This document shows positions 22,783 to 33,800 of a stretch of 64,000 nt of DNA, piece by piece. The translations under genes and the position numbers were made by a program. Origin of the DNA: Arenimonas sp. (GTDB taxonomy: Bacteria; Pseudomonadota; Alphaproteobacteria; Rhizobiales; Rhizobiaceae). The notes under the pieces were generated by a model that was not told the origin of the DNA, searched no databases, and worked only from the letters and a program-made list of their open reading frames with translations. Where the stretch lies: assembly GCA_019459145.1 (NCBI GenBank), contig JAIBEK010000042.1, positions 1 to 64,000 of the forward strand, written 5' to 3'. Position 1 is the first letter of the stretch; the number at the start of each line of letters is the position of its first letter.

Positions 22783-25392
22783 ATGTCGGTAAACAAAAGC
22801 GGCCCGTTCAGACGGGATACGGCAGCGGCTATGGATGCCCGGGCTTCGCGGCGGCGAGCCATGGAGCCTGGCGACGAAAGCATGAGCGCAGGCGATAGGC
22901 CGCGCTCGCGCCTCAGGCACGATCTGCTGTCCCATCTTTGGAAGGCCTGCATGGGCGGAACGATCCTGACCGGTCTTTTCGCGCCCGGCCTTGCCCGATC
23001 GCAGACGAGCGTACCGCCGGCCGAAAAGCTCTTCACCTCGGTCGAGATGGTCGGTTATGCCCTCGTGCTCGGGATACTTTCGGCAGCGATGCTTTCGGCG
23101 GGATGGCTGATCCGCCAGCGTGGCCGGCTGGAGGCCGAAGGCGCTGAAATGCGTTCGGCCCTCTCGGACGCGAACCAGCGCATATCCCGCTACCAGGCGC
23201 TGATCGCCGACAAGAACCGCCGGATCGTGATCTGGGACGGACAAAACGGCAAGCCCGAGTTTCTCGGCCAGCTGCCGGCCGAAACCGGCGCACCGCAGAC
23301 CGACGGCGAATTCCTCGCCTTCGGGCGCTGGCTGAAACCCGCCTCGGCCGGCGACCTCGAAAGAGCGATCGAAGCCCTGCGCTACAAGGCCGAAAGCTTC
23401 GACGTCATCATCGAGACGCATCGCGGCGAGGTCATCGAAGTGCAGGGTCGCCTCTCCGGCGGCCGGGCCTTCGCCCGCTTCGTCGCTCTCAACAATCTGC
23501 GTGCCGAGCTTGCCGAACTGAAGATCGAACGCAATCGTCTTAGAAATTCCATCGCCACCTTCGAGTCGCTGCTCGACGCCATCGAGCAGCCGGTCTGGCG
23601 GCGCGACACGGAAGGCCGGCTGGTCTGGGTCAACCACGCCTATAGCGAGGCCGTAGAGGCCGGTTCGCCGGACCAGGCCGTCCGCGAGGCCCGGGAAATT
23701 CTCACCAGCCTCAGCCGCGAGAAGATCAAGGCGAGCGCGACGCCGGAATCGCCGTTCCACGACGTCGTTTCCACCGCGGTCCGCGGCAAGCGGACCTTCT
23801 TCGATGTGGTCGACATTCGCGAACCGTCCGGCTCGTGCGGAATGGCCGTCGATGTCAGCGGCGAGGAAGCGCTTCGCGAGGAACTGGCGCGCACCTTGAA
23901 GAGCCATGCCGAGACGCTCGAGCACCTCGAAGCGCCGGTTGCCATCTTCGACCGCGATCGGCGCCTGCAATTCTTCAACCAGCCGTTCCAGAAGCTCTGG
24001 GACCTCGAGCCGCTGTTCCTCGAATCACGTCCCGATCACGGCGAACTGCTGGATCGGCTGCGCTCGGCGCGCAAGCTGCCGGAGCAGCTGAGCTGGAAGG
24101 CGTGGAAGGAGAACGCGCTCTCCGTCTACCGCTCGCTCGAGACCCAGGCCGACCTGTGGCATTTGCCCAACGGCCAGACGCTGCGCATCATCGCGTCTGC
24201 CCATCCGCAGGGCGGCGCCACCTGGGTATTCGAGAACGTCACGGCCCAGTTCGACCTGGAAAGCCGCTACAACACGCTGCTGCGGGTTCGTGGCGAGACG
24301 ATCGACCACCTGTCCGAAGGGGTGGCGGTGTTCGGTCCGGACGGTCGAATCGAGCTTTCCAACCCGGCCTTCCGTGCGCTCTGGGGCATCACCGAGGCGG
24401 ATTCGAAGCAGGGCACCCATATCAAGGCGATCGAGGCGGCCTGCGCGCCTTCCTATGACGGCGCGGACGGCTGGAAGGGCTTCGCCAAGATGATCACCAG
24501 CTTCGAGGACGAACGGCCGTCGAGCCAGGGAACGCTGGAGCTCTACTCCCGCCTGGTTCTGGACTACGCGGTGACGCCGCTGCCCAACGCCCAGACGATG
24601 CTGACCTTCGTCAACAAGACCGACAGCGTGCTCGCCGAACGGGCGCTGAAGGAAAAGAACGAGGCCTTGCGCAAGGCCGACGAGTTGAAGAACGACTTCG
24701 TCCAGCACGTCTCGTACGAACTGCGCTCGCCGCTGACCAACATCATCGGCTTCACCGACCTGTTGAAAACGCCGGCGATCGGTCCGCTGAACGAGCGCCA
24801 GTCGGAATATATCGACCACATCTCCACCTCCTCGTCGGTGCTGCTGACGATCGTCAACGACATTCTCGACCTGGCGACCGTCGATGCCGGCATCATGCGG
24901 CTCGATTACGCCGATATCGATCTCACCGACCTGCTCGACGACGTCTCGATGCAGATGACCGATAGGCTGCAGGAGAGCAATGTCTCGCTGGAGATCGCCG
25001 CTGCCGCCCATCTCGGCCATATCGTCGCCGACGCGCAGCGGCTGAAGCAGATCCTCATCAAGATCCTCACCAATGCGGTGAACTTCGCGCCGGAAGGCTC
25101 GGCCATCGAGCTGAAGTGCTGGCGCGAGGATGCGGATTTCGTCTTCACGGTTCACGATAACGGCTGCGGCATGTCGAAGGACATGCTGGCGACCGTGTTC
25201 AACCGCTTCTCGACCAATGGCAAGGCCGGAAAGCGCAGTGGAGCCGGTCTCGGCCTTTCCATCGTCGAGAGTTTCGTCAACCTGCATAACGGCACGGTTT
25301 CGATCGACAGCGAGCCCGGACAGGGCACGACCGTCGCCTGCCGCATCCCCTCCGCAATCGGCAAACCGCAAGCCATCGCCGCCGCCCAATGA
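22783..25392 (+). CDS. divL: DivL-like PAS-domain sensor (pseudo)histidine kinase
   Basis: Long PAS-containing N-terminus, phosphoacceptor box FVQHVSYELRSPLTNIIGF with Tyr for His, intact HATPase motifs NAVNFAPEG, DNGCGM, GAGLGLSIV. Confidence 0.85.
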   Translation: MSVNKSGPFRRDTAAAMDARASRRRAMEPGDESMSAGDRPRSRLRHDLLSHLWKACMGGTILTGLFAPGLARSQTSVPPAEKLFTSVEMVGYALVLGILSAAMLSAGWLIRQRGRLEAEGAEMRSALSDANQRISRYQALIADKNRRIVIWDGQNGKPEFLGQLPAETGAPQTDGEFLAFGRWLKPASAGDLERAIEALRYKAESFDVIIETHRGEVIEVQGRLSGGRAFARFVALNNLRAELAELKIERNRLRNSIATFESLLDAIEQPVWRRDTEGRLVWVNHAYSEAVEAGSPDQAVREAREILTSLSREKIKASATPESPFHDVVSTAVRGKRTFFDVVDIREPSGSCGMAVDVSGEEALREELARTLKSHAETLEHLEAPVAIFDRDRRLQFFNQPFQKLWDLEPLFLESRPDHGELLDRLRSARKLPEQLSWKAWKENALSVYRSLETQADLWHLPNGQTLRIIASAHPQGGATWVFENVTAQFDLESRYNTLLRVRGETIDHLSEGVAVFGPDGRIELSNPAFRALWGITEADSKQGTHIKAIEAACAPSYDGADGWKGFAKMITSFEDERPSSQGTLELYSRLVLDYAVTPLPNAQTMLTFVNKTDSVLAERALKEKNEALRKADELKNDFVQHVSYELRSPLTNIIGFTDLLKTPAIGPLNERQSEYIDHISTSSSVLLTIVNDILDLATVDAGIMRLDYADIDLTDLLDDVSMQMTDRLQESNVSLEIAAAAHLGHIVADAQRLKQILIKILTNAVNFAPEGSAIELKCWREDADFVFTVHDNGCGMSKDMLATVFNRFSTNGKAGKRSGAGLGLSIVESFVNLHNGTVSIDSEPGQGTTVACRIPSAIGKPQAIAAAQ

Positions 25393-26927
25393 CCGACGCG
25401 CCATCGAGCCTTTCGCTGACCCTTGCCACGGAGGCGGACACCATTCGCCTGGGCGAGGAACTGGCGCTTGTGGTGAAGCCCGGCGATTGCCTGGCGCTCT
25501 GGGGGGACCTCGGTGCCGGCAAGTCGACGCTGTCTCGGGCCCTGCTGCGGGCGATGGCTGACGACGATTATCTCGAGGTGCCGAGCCCGACCTTCACGCT
25601 GGTGCAGAACTACGACCTGCGTCTTTCGGTGGCGCATTTCGATCTCTACCGCCTTGCCGATCCCGGCGAACTCGAGGAAATCGGCTTCGCCGACGCGCTC
25701 GACAACGGGGTATGTCTGGTCGAATGGCCCGACAAGGCAGGCATCAGCCTGCCGGCAAGGCGCATCGACATTGCCTTCAGCTTCGACCCGCTGGGTGGGC
25801 GTCTGGTAACGATCACCGCTCCGGCGGCGAAGATCGCCCGGATCGAACGCGTGTTTTCGATCCGTCGCTTCCTCGACGCGCAAGGCTATGCCGGTGCCCG
25901 GCGCCGGCATCTGACCGGCGATGCCTCGACCCGCGCCTACGAGTACATCTATCCGGCTGCAGGCGGCACGCGGCGCATCCTGATGGACGCGCCTCGCCAG
26001 CCCGATGGCCCGCCGATCCGCGACGGCAAGCCCTATTCGCAGATCGCCCATCTCGCCGAAGACGTCTATCCCTTCATTGCCATCGACCAGGCGCTGCGCG
26101 AACGGGGTTTTGCCGCGCCGGAAATCTACGAGAGCGATTGCGAGGCAGGCCTGCTGGTGATCGAGGACCTGGGCCCGGACACCGTTCTCGACGAGCACGG
26201 CCGACCGATCCCGGAACGCTACCGCGCCGGCGTCGCCTGCCTCGCCGCCCTTCACGCGACGACCTTCAACCGGGACATCGAGATTGAAGCCGGTCGCATT
26301 CATCATGTCCCCGACTATGACCGGACCGCCATGAAGATGGAGGCCGAATTGCTGATCGACTGGCACCTGCCGTGGAAGCGGGGCGGTGCCGCGGCAACGC
26401 CGGCGGAACGCGCCGAATACCTGGCGATCTGGGACGCCCTGATCGACCAGTTGGCAACCGCTGAGAAGACACTGGTGCTGCGCGATTTCCACTCGCCGAA
26501 CATCATCTGGCGGGGCGAGCAGCAGGGCATCCAGCGGATCGGCCTGATCGATTTCCAGGATGCGATGATCGGTCCCTCGGCCTATGACCTGGTGTCGATC
26601 GTCCAGGACGCCCGCGTCACCGTCGAACGCGACCTTGTCGACCAATTGATGGCCGACTATCTGGCGCTTCGCCGCAGGGAGCCCGGCTTCAACGAGACGG
26701 ACTTCCTCAAGGCCTGGGCCATCATGTCGGCGCAGCGCGCCTGCAAGCTCAACGGGCTGTGGGTCCGTCTGATGAAGCGTGACCACAAGCCCGGCTACAT
26801 GAAGCACATGGACCGGACGCTGTGGCATCTTTCGGTCGCCTTCGAGCATGAGGCGCTTGCCCCCTTGCGCGCCTGGTGCGCAAGGGTTGGAATCGGCGAA
26901 ACCGAATCACCTCCGCAGGCACGATGA
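25389..26927 (+). CDS. TsaE (tRNA t6A ATPase) fused to an AmgK-like sugar kinase/phosphotransferase
   Basis: N-term LWGDLGAGKSTLSRALLRAMA...VPSPTFTLVQNYD...VEWPDKAG (TsaE); C-term LVLRDFHSPNIIW...IGLIDFQDAMIGPSAYDLVSI (APH fold). Confidence 0.92.
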   Translation: MTDAPSSLSLTLATEADTIRLGEELALVVKPGDCLALWGDLGAGKSTLSRALLRAMADDDYLEVPSPTFTLVQNYDLRLSVAHFDLYRLADPGELEEIGFADALDNGVCLVEWPDKAGISLPARRIDIAFSFDPLGGRLVTITAPAAKIARIERVFSIRRFLDAQGYAGARRRHLTGDASTRAYEYIYPAAGGTRRILMDAPRQPDGPPIRDGKPYSQIAHLAEDVYPFIAIDQALRERGFAAPEIYESDCEAGLLVIEDLGPDTVLDEHGRPIPERYRAGVACLAALHATTFNRDIEIEAGRIHHVPDYDRTAMKMEAELLIDWHLPWKRGGAAATPAERAEYLAIWDALIDQLATAEKTLVLRDFHSPNIIWRGEQQGIQRIGLIDFQDAMIGPSAYDLVSIVQDARVTVERDLVDQLMADYLALRRREPGFNETDFLKAWAIMSAQRACKLNGLWVRLMKRDHKPGYMKHMDRTLWHLSVAFEHEALAPLRAWCARVGIGETESPPQAR

Positions 26928-27667
26928 AGATCACCAACGCGATGGTACTCGCAGCCGGGCTCGGCACCCGGATGCGGCCGATTACCAACAGCATGCCGAA
27001 GCCGCTTGTCCGGGTCGCCGGCAAGCCGATGATCGATTACGTCCTCAATACGCTGGTTGCCGCCGGCGTCGAGCGCGCGGTGGTCAATGTGCATCATTTC
27101 GCCGATCAGATGGAAGCGCATCTGGCCGGCTATCGCGGCCTCGAGATTATCGTCTCCGACGAGCGCGAGGCGCTGATGAATTCGGGCGGCGGCCTGGTCA
27201 AGGGGCTTAAGCTGCTCGACCGTTCGCCGGCTTTCGTGATGAATGCCGACCTGTTCTGGATCGGTGAAGAGCCCGGAGCCCGAACCAATCTGCAACATCT
27301 TGCCGATGTCTTCGATCCGGCCCGCATGGACATGGTCCTGCTCTGCGTGCCGCTGGAGCGGACCACCGGGCACAACGGCAAGAAGGACTTTTCGCTGGGT
27401 CCCGATGGCCGGCTCAAGCGCTATGCGGAGGGTGATCCCGCTCCGGTGGTCTATGCCGGCGCGATCGCACTTCTGCCGGACCTGTTCGACGAGGCCCCCC
27501 GGGATGCCTTCAACCTCAACATCTATTTCGACCGGGCCATCGCCAGCGGCCGGCTCTACGGCGTCGAGATGACCGGCCAATGGCTGACGGTCGGCACACC
27601 AGAGGCGATCGGCGAGGCGGAAGAGACCATCCGGCGTTTCGGGAATGCCGGCGGCAAGGGAGCCTGA
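26924..27667 (+). CDS. nucleotidyltransferase family protein, MurU-like
   Basis: MKITNAMVLAAGLGTRMRPITNSMPKPLVRVAGKPMIDYVL; downstream of the AmgK-like domain. Confidence 0.9.
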   Translation: MKITNAMVLAAGLGTRMRPITNSMPKPLVRVAGKPMIDYVLNTLVAAGVERAVVNVHHFADQMEAHLAGYRGLEIIVSDEREALMNSGGGLVKGLKLLDRSPAFVMNADLFWIGEEPGARTNLQHLADVFDPARMDMVLLCVPLERTTGHNGKKDFSLGPDGRLKRYAEGDPAPVVYAGAIALLPDLFDEAPRDAFNLNIYFDRAIASGRLYGVEMTGQWLTVGTPEAIGEAEETIRRFGNAGGKGA

Positions 27668-30600
27668 TGATGGCAAGGACACATCCACCGCGTGTCCTGA
27701 CGATCCCGGCGGGGCTTCCCTTCCTAAAGCTCTTGGCCGAGCGCCTCCTCGACGGGACGCTCGCACCAGCCTGGCGCTATGACCCCGCCGATCCGCTGTC
27801 GCTCGCCAGGGTAATGATCCTCGTTCCCACGCGGCGCGCGGCGCGCGTGCTGCGCTCCGAATTCGTCGAACTGCTCGGTGGGCGCTCGGCCATCCTGCCG
27901 GTCATCCGGCCGCTCGGCGAGACAGAGGAAGACAGCGGCTATTTCGAAGCTGACCAGCCCGCCCTCATCGATCTGGCTCCACCGGTCAGCAGTACCGTGA
28001 TGCTGCTGGAACTCGCACGCCTGATCCTTGCCTGGCGAAACCAGTTGCCGGCCATCGTCCGCAGCATCCATGCCGATACGCCCCTCGTCGCGCCGGCAAG
28101 CCCGGCCGATGCCGTCTGGCTGGCGCGCGCGCTTGCCGAACTGATCGACGCGGTCGAGACCGAAGGCTGCGACTGGGCCGATCTCGTCAAGCTCGATGTG
28201 CGCGACTTCGCTTCCTGGTGGCAGTTGACCGTCGAGTTCCTGAAGATCGCGACCGCCTTCTGGCCGGCCCGCCTGGAGGAGCTGGCGCGCTCGTCGCCTG
28301 CCCGCCATCGCGATGCCGGCCTGAGGGCGGAAGCCCAGCGTATTGCCCGGCTCGAGCCCGGACACCCGGTTATCGTCGCCGGTTCGACCGGCTCGATCCC
28401 GGCAGCCGCCGAACTGACCGCCGCCATTGCCGCACGTCCCGATGGCGTGATCGTCCTGCCCGGACTCGACACCAGCATGCCGCCCGAAGATTGGTTGAAG
28501 GTCGGGCTCGAGCCGGAAGCCGGAAGGCCAGCCGATCCGGCCAGCCGCGGCCACCCGCAATACGGCCTCCACCGACTGCTTCGGCAGCTGAAACTGGATC
28601 GGTCCGAAGTCGAGCCTCTGGGAGCGGCGGATCCCGTACTGGCCGATCGCGCCGAAATCCTGTCGCGCGCGCTGGCGCCCGCTGGTGCCACCGATGGCTG
28701 GCAGGCCTGGCGCAGCGCCTTCGGCGAGACCCGGATTCACCAGGCCTTTTCCGATGTGGCGATGATCGAAGCGGCCAATGAGCGTGAGGAAGCTGTGGCG
28801 ATCGCCGTCGCGCTTCGCCTCGGCCTGGAACAACCCGGAGCCGACGGCGGCGAAAACCGCGTGGCGCTGATCACACCGGACCGCGCGCTTGCCCGCCGCG
28901 TCACGGCCGAGCTTGCCCGCTTCGGCATAATCGCCGACGATTCCGCCGGCACGCCGTTCAGCGCCACGCAGCAGGGCATCCTCACGCAATTGCTTCTGGA
29001 GGCGACACTTCGGCCCGGCGATCCGGTGCCGCTCGTCTCGGCTCTCAAACACCCCCTCGCCCGTTTCGGCATGGACGCCGGGCTCTACCGCGAGGCGGCC
29101 GATGCCCTGGAAATGATCGCCCTTCGCGGCGGCATCGAGCCGGTCGATCTCAGCACGCTTGCGGCGCTGTTCGACAAGCGCCTGGCAGAGCATCGAACCG
29201 ACCGCCACGCGCCGCAATGGCGTCTTTCCCTGGCCCCGGAAGCCATCGAGGCGGCGCGTGACCTCGCCGAGCGGATCGCCAGGGCCGTCGAGCCCCTGGT
29301 GGGCGTCCTCGTCCGCGTCGCCGATGGTCGCGTTCTGACCGACAAGCTGGCGCTTGGCCAATGGGCGGAGCGAACCGGCCGCGTCCTCGAATCCGTCTGC
29401 GGCGACGAACGCGGCGACCTCTCGGCCCTCTGGTCCGACGAGGCCGGCGAAACACTGGCGAGCCAGCTTGGCGAGATCATCTCGACCGACGGTGAGATCA
29501 TTGCCGACGGCCCGCAATGGATCGACATCTTCGGTGCCCTGACCGCGAGTTCGGCCGTGAAGCCGCGCGCCATGCGTCATCCGCGCGTCTTCGTCTTCGG
29601 CACGCTCGAGGCGCGTCTGCAAAGCGTCGACATGCTGGTGATCGGCGGGCTCAACGAAGGCTCCTGGCCGGGGCAGACCACCAACAACCCCTTCCTGTCG
29701 CGCATGATGAAGGCCGAGATCGGCCTGGAACCGCCCGAGCGCCGGATCGGCCAGTTGGCGCATGATTTCGAAATGGCAAGCGGTACGCGCCGCCTGGTCT
29801 ATTCGCGTGCCCTTCGCCAGGGCTCGGCCCCGACGGTCGCCTCACGCTGGCTGCAACGACTGCTGGCTCTTTCCGGCAGCGATCTGGAACGGCAATTGAA
29901 GAAGCGCGGTGACCTCTACCGGCACTACGCCGCGCTTCTCGACCGGGGCGAGCCGCAAGCGCCGGCACAGCGCCCGGCGCCGAAACCGCCGACTGAGCTG
30001 CAACCGACACGGTTCTCCTTCAGCGAAGTCGGACGGTTCCGCCGCGATCCCTACGCGCTGTATGCCCGGCGCATCCTCAGGCTCGACCCGGTCGATGGTT
30101 TCAACCAGGACCCGGGCGCGGCGGAGCGTGGTACGCTTTATCACAAGATCGTCGAGCGCTTCGTCAGCGAGGGCCATGATCCGGCAAGCGCTCAGGCGCC
30201 CACCGCGATGCAGCGCATCGTCGACGAGTTGTTTGACGCCGAACGCCTGCCGATCCATATCGACATCGTCTGGCGTCAGCGTTTTGCCAGCGTCGGGCGC
30301 GCCTTCATCGACTGGGAACGCGACCGCCGGCCGGAGATCCGCAAGACCTTCACCGAGGCGCGCGGCCGGATCGAGCTGACAAACGGCATCACCCTGTCCG
30401 GCGTCGCCGACCGGATCGACCTCAAGGGGGCGAATCATGCCGACATCATCGACTACAAGACGGGCCTCAGCCCCACGCCCCCGCAGGCCCGCAGCCTGCT
30501 CGACCCGCAACTGGCGCTGGAAGCCGCGGCCCTCCAGGCTGGCGCCTTTCGCGAGGCCGGCCGGGCGACGCCGGACAATCTTCTCTACGTCCGCCTGAAA

Positions 30601-30861
30601 CCCGCGGACAGCCTGATCGTCGATCCGGTCAACAACGAGCTTTCCGGTCGCGGCGACAACAAGAAGTCGGCCGTAGACCTTGCCGAGCAATCCGTCGAGG
30701 AACTGGCCCGATTCGTCGAGGCGCTGCGAAGCGGCGAACGCGGCTATGTCTCTCGGCTCATTCCGGCGCAGCAGAACGACTTCGGCGGAGAATACGACCA
30801 TCTGGCGCGCGTGGCGGAATGGTCGACGGCCGATACCGAGGAGCCAGGCAATGACGAATGA
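27667..30861 (+). CDS. addB: double-strand break repair protein AddB
   Basis: LVPTRRAARVLRSEF; VLIGGLNEGSWPG-type motif (MLVIGGLNEGSWPGQT); C-terminal nuclease DIIDYKTG; adjacent to addA. Confidence 0.95.
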   Translation: MMARTHPPRVLTIPAGLPFLKLLAERLLDGTLAPAWRYDPADPLSLARVMILVPTRRAARVLRSEFVELLGGRSAILPVIRPLGETEEDSGYFEADQPALIDLAPPVSSTVMLLELARLILAWRNQLPAIVRSIHADTPLVAPASPADAVWLARALAELIDAVETEGCDWADLVKLDVRDFASWWQLTVEFLKIATAFWPARLEELARSSPARHRDAGLRAEAQRIARLEPGHPVIVAGSTGSIPAAAELTAAIAARPDGVIVLPGLDTSMPPEDWLKVGLEPEAGRPADPASRGHPQYGLHRLLRQLKLDRSEVEPLGAADPVLADRAEILSRALAPAGATDGWQAWRSAFGETRIHQAFSDVAMIEAANEREEAVAIAVALRLGLEQPGADGGENRVALITPDRALARRVTAELARFGIIADDSAGTPFSATQQGILTQLLLEATLRPGDPVPLVSALKHPLARFGMDAGLYREAADALEMIALRGGIEPVDLSTLAALFDKRLAEHRTDRHAPQWRLSLAPEAIEAARDLAERIARAVEPLVGVLVRVADGRVLTDKLALGQWAERTGRVLESVCGDERGDLSALWSDEAGETLASQLGEIISTDGEIIADGPQWIDIFGALTASSAVKPRAMRHPRVFVFGTLEARLQSVDMLVIGGLNEGSWPGQTTNNPFLSRMMKAEIGLEPPERRIGQLAHDFEMASGTRRLVYSRALRQGSAPTVASRWLQRLLALSGSDLERQLKKRGDLYRHYAALLDRGEPQAPAQRPAPKPPTELQPTRFSFSEVGRFRRDPYALYARRILRLDPVDGFNQDPGAAERGTLYHKIVERFVSEGHDPASAQAPTAMQRIVDELFDAERLPIHIDIVWRQRFASVGRAFIDWERDRRPEIRKTFTEARGRIELTNGITLSGVADRIDLKGANHADIIDYKTGLSPTPPQARSLLDPQLALEAAALQAGAFREAGRATPDNLLYVRLKPADSLIVDPVNNELSGRGDNKKSAVDLAEQSVEELARFVEALRSGERGYVSRLIPAQQNDFGGEYDHLARVAEWSTADTEEPGNDE

Positions 30862-33800
30862 CGAGGCAACCCTGCCATCCAGGGATGATCCGGCAGCCTC
30901 GCTCGACTGGACCAGCCTGCAGCAGGCGGTGGCCTCCGACCCGGCGAGATCGGCCTGGGTTTCCGCCAATGCCGGATCGGGAAAAACCCATGTACTCACC
31001 CAGCGGGTCATCCGCCTGCTGCTTGCCGGCGCAAGGCCGTCCTCGATCCTGTGCCTCACCTATACCAAGGCCGCCGCTTCGGAAATGTCGAACCGCGTCT
31101 TCTCGCGGCTGGCGGAATGGGCAACGCTGTCGGACGAGGAACTGGGCAAGCGGCTTTGCGCAATCGAGCAGCGGCAACCGGATCGCCTCAAGCTGGCGGA
31201 GGCTCGGCGACTGTTTGCCCGCGCGCTGGAAACCCCCGGCGGCTTGAAAATCCAGACCATCCACGCCTTTTGCGAGGCGCTGCTGCACCAGTTTCCGCTG
31301 GAGGCCAATGTTGCCGGCCATTTCACCGTTCTCGACGACCGGGCCGCGCATGCGGTTCTGGCGGAAGCCCGCCGCTCGCTTCTGACCGCCACCTCGTCAG
31401 AGGATGATGCGGAGCTGGCAGAGGCCTTTTCCCAGGTTCTGAGCATCGCCGACGAGAGCGGGCTTGAAACGCTGCTGGGCGATCTCGTCGCCAACCGCCA
31501 TGCGGTGCGCGCCTTCGTCAAGGCAGCGGAGCCGTCCGGCGGCGTGGATGTCCTGCTGCGCCGGGGACTGGATATTGCCGAAGGCACCACGGAGGACGGT
31601 CTGCTTGCCCAGGTCTGGCCCCTGCCCTCGCTCAGTGGACCGGTGCTGACCGCCTTTATCCTGCTCGCGCGGGAAAAGGGGAATCCTACGGTTCATGAGG
31701 TTGCCGATCTCCTGGAGAGCGCCGCGCACGAGCCCGACGCCCGCAAGCGGCTCGGCATCGTCGAGGCCGCGTTCTTCACCAAGGGGGGCAAGCCGAAGGC
31801 GGACAGGTCGCTGATCGCGGCGGCCATGACGAAGGCGGACCCGCAGCTTCACGAGGCGATCGTCGCAGCGCGCGCGCATGTCGCCGCCTTTCAGGATCGC
31901 CTGCGCATATTCCGCATGTACCAGGCGACCATGGCGGCGCTGACCCTGGCCGGACGGCTCGACGAGGACTATGAGGAGCTCAAGAAGAAGCGCAGCCAGC
32001 TCGACTTCGAGGACCTGATCGTCCGCACGGCGGAGCTTCTGCTGCGCAGCGATGTCGGTCCCTGGGTCCACTACAAGCTGGACCAGGGCATTGATCATAT
32101 CCTCGTCGACGAAGCCCAGGATACCAGCCCCGTTCAATGGTCGGTGATCCGCTCGCTGCGCGAGGACTTCTTCTCCGGCGAAAGCGCCCGCAGCCTGTCA
32201 CGCACCTTCTTTGCCGTCGGCGACGAGAAGCAGTCGATCTACTCCTTCCAGGGCGCCCGGCCCGAACGGTTTTCCGAAGAGGCAAAAGCAACGGCACGGG
32301 CTGTCGCCGCCGGCAAGCAATTGTTCACGCCCGTCCGCCTGCCGCTCTCCTTCCGCTCGACCTTGACCGTGCTGTCGGCCGTCGACCAGGTCTTTTCCGT
32401 TGCCGGCAACGCCCGAGGACTTAGCGCCGGTGGCGAAGAAGTAGTTCATCTTTCGAGCCGGATCGGCCATCCCGGTGCGGTCGATCTGTGGAGCATGATC
32501 GCGGCGGAGAAGCCCGACACGTCCGAGGATTGGACGGCACCCTTCGACGCGACACCGGAAAGCGCGCCATCGGCGATCCTGGCGCGGCGCATCGCCTTCA
32601 CGATCGAGCAATTGCTCGGCAAGGAAACCATCATCGAGAAGGGCAAGCGACGGCTGATCCGCGCCGGCGACATCCTCGTTCTGGTTCGCAAGCGTGACAA
32701 TTTCGTCAATGCCCTCACCCGCGCGCTGAAGCGGCGCGACAATATCCCCGTGGCCGGTGCCGACCGGCTGAAGCTGACCTCGCATATCGCCGTGCAGGAT
32801 CTTTTGGCGCTCGGCCGTTTCGTTCTCCTGCCGGCTGACGATCTTTCGCTTGCGGCCCTGCTGAAGAGCCCGCTGTTCAATCATGGCGAGGCGGATCTGT
32901 TCGACCTGTCCGCCTATCGGCCGGCGGATCGTGGTCTCTGGGCGCATATGCGCATCGCAGCCGAAACAGATGGCCGCTGGGACGAGACGGTCAGGCGCCT
33001 TGAAGCCTTCCTGACCCTGTCGCAATCCCTGCCCGTCCATGACTTCTATGCGCGCGTGCTGGGTGTCCATGGTGGAAGACGGGACTATCTCGCGCGCCTG
33101 GGCTCGGAAGTAAGCGACATCCTCGACGAATTCCTGAGCTTTGCCCTGGCTTTCGAGACCGCCGGCCTGCCCGGCTTGCAGGCCTTTGTCTCGACGCTGG
33201 AGACGGAAGCACCCGAGGTCAAGCGCGAGCAAGACAAGGACCGCAACGAGGTCCGGATCATGACCGTCCACGCCTCGAAGGGGCTCGAGGCGCCGGTCGT
33301 CTTTCTCGTCGATGGCGGCGGCAAGCCGTTCAATCAAAACCATCTCGCCAAGTTCCGCCTGATCGAGGGCGGGCAAGATCATGCACCGTTTCCCGTATGG
33401 GTGCCGAACAAGACGCTCTCCAATAGCCTGGTCGAGGCCGATGTGGAGCGGCGCCGGCAGATGGCGGAAGAGGAATATCGCCGCCTGCTCTACGTCGCCA
33501 TGACGCGGGCGGCGGACCGTCTGATCGTCTGCGGCTATCGCGGCGTGAACGATCCCGGCGAGGTCTGGCACCAGATGATTGCCGATGCTCTGCGCGACAA
33601 GACGGAACTCTGTCAGCCGGTTGAATATTCGAGTCCGGACGGCGCCTGGGAAGGATTGGCCTGGCGGCAACCCGAGCCAGAACGGGAATTCGAGAGCGAA
33701 ACGGGGGCGCTTGCCGATGCGCAGGAGGAGAACTTGCCGGAAGGGCTGCTCCGCCCTCTTGCCGCCAGCCCTGGTCTGCCACGCCCGCTCAGTCCTTCCG

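Noticed and set aside
27724-29763. 679-aa minus-strand ORF opposite addB
   Set aside because: Antisense shadow of addB with Arg/Gly/Asp-rich low-information sequence.
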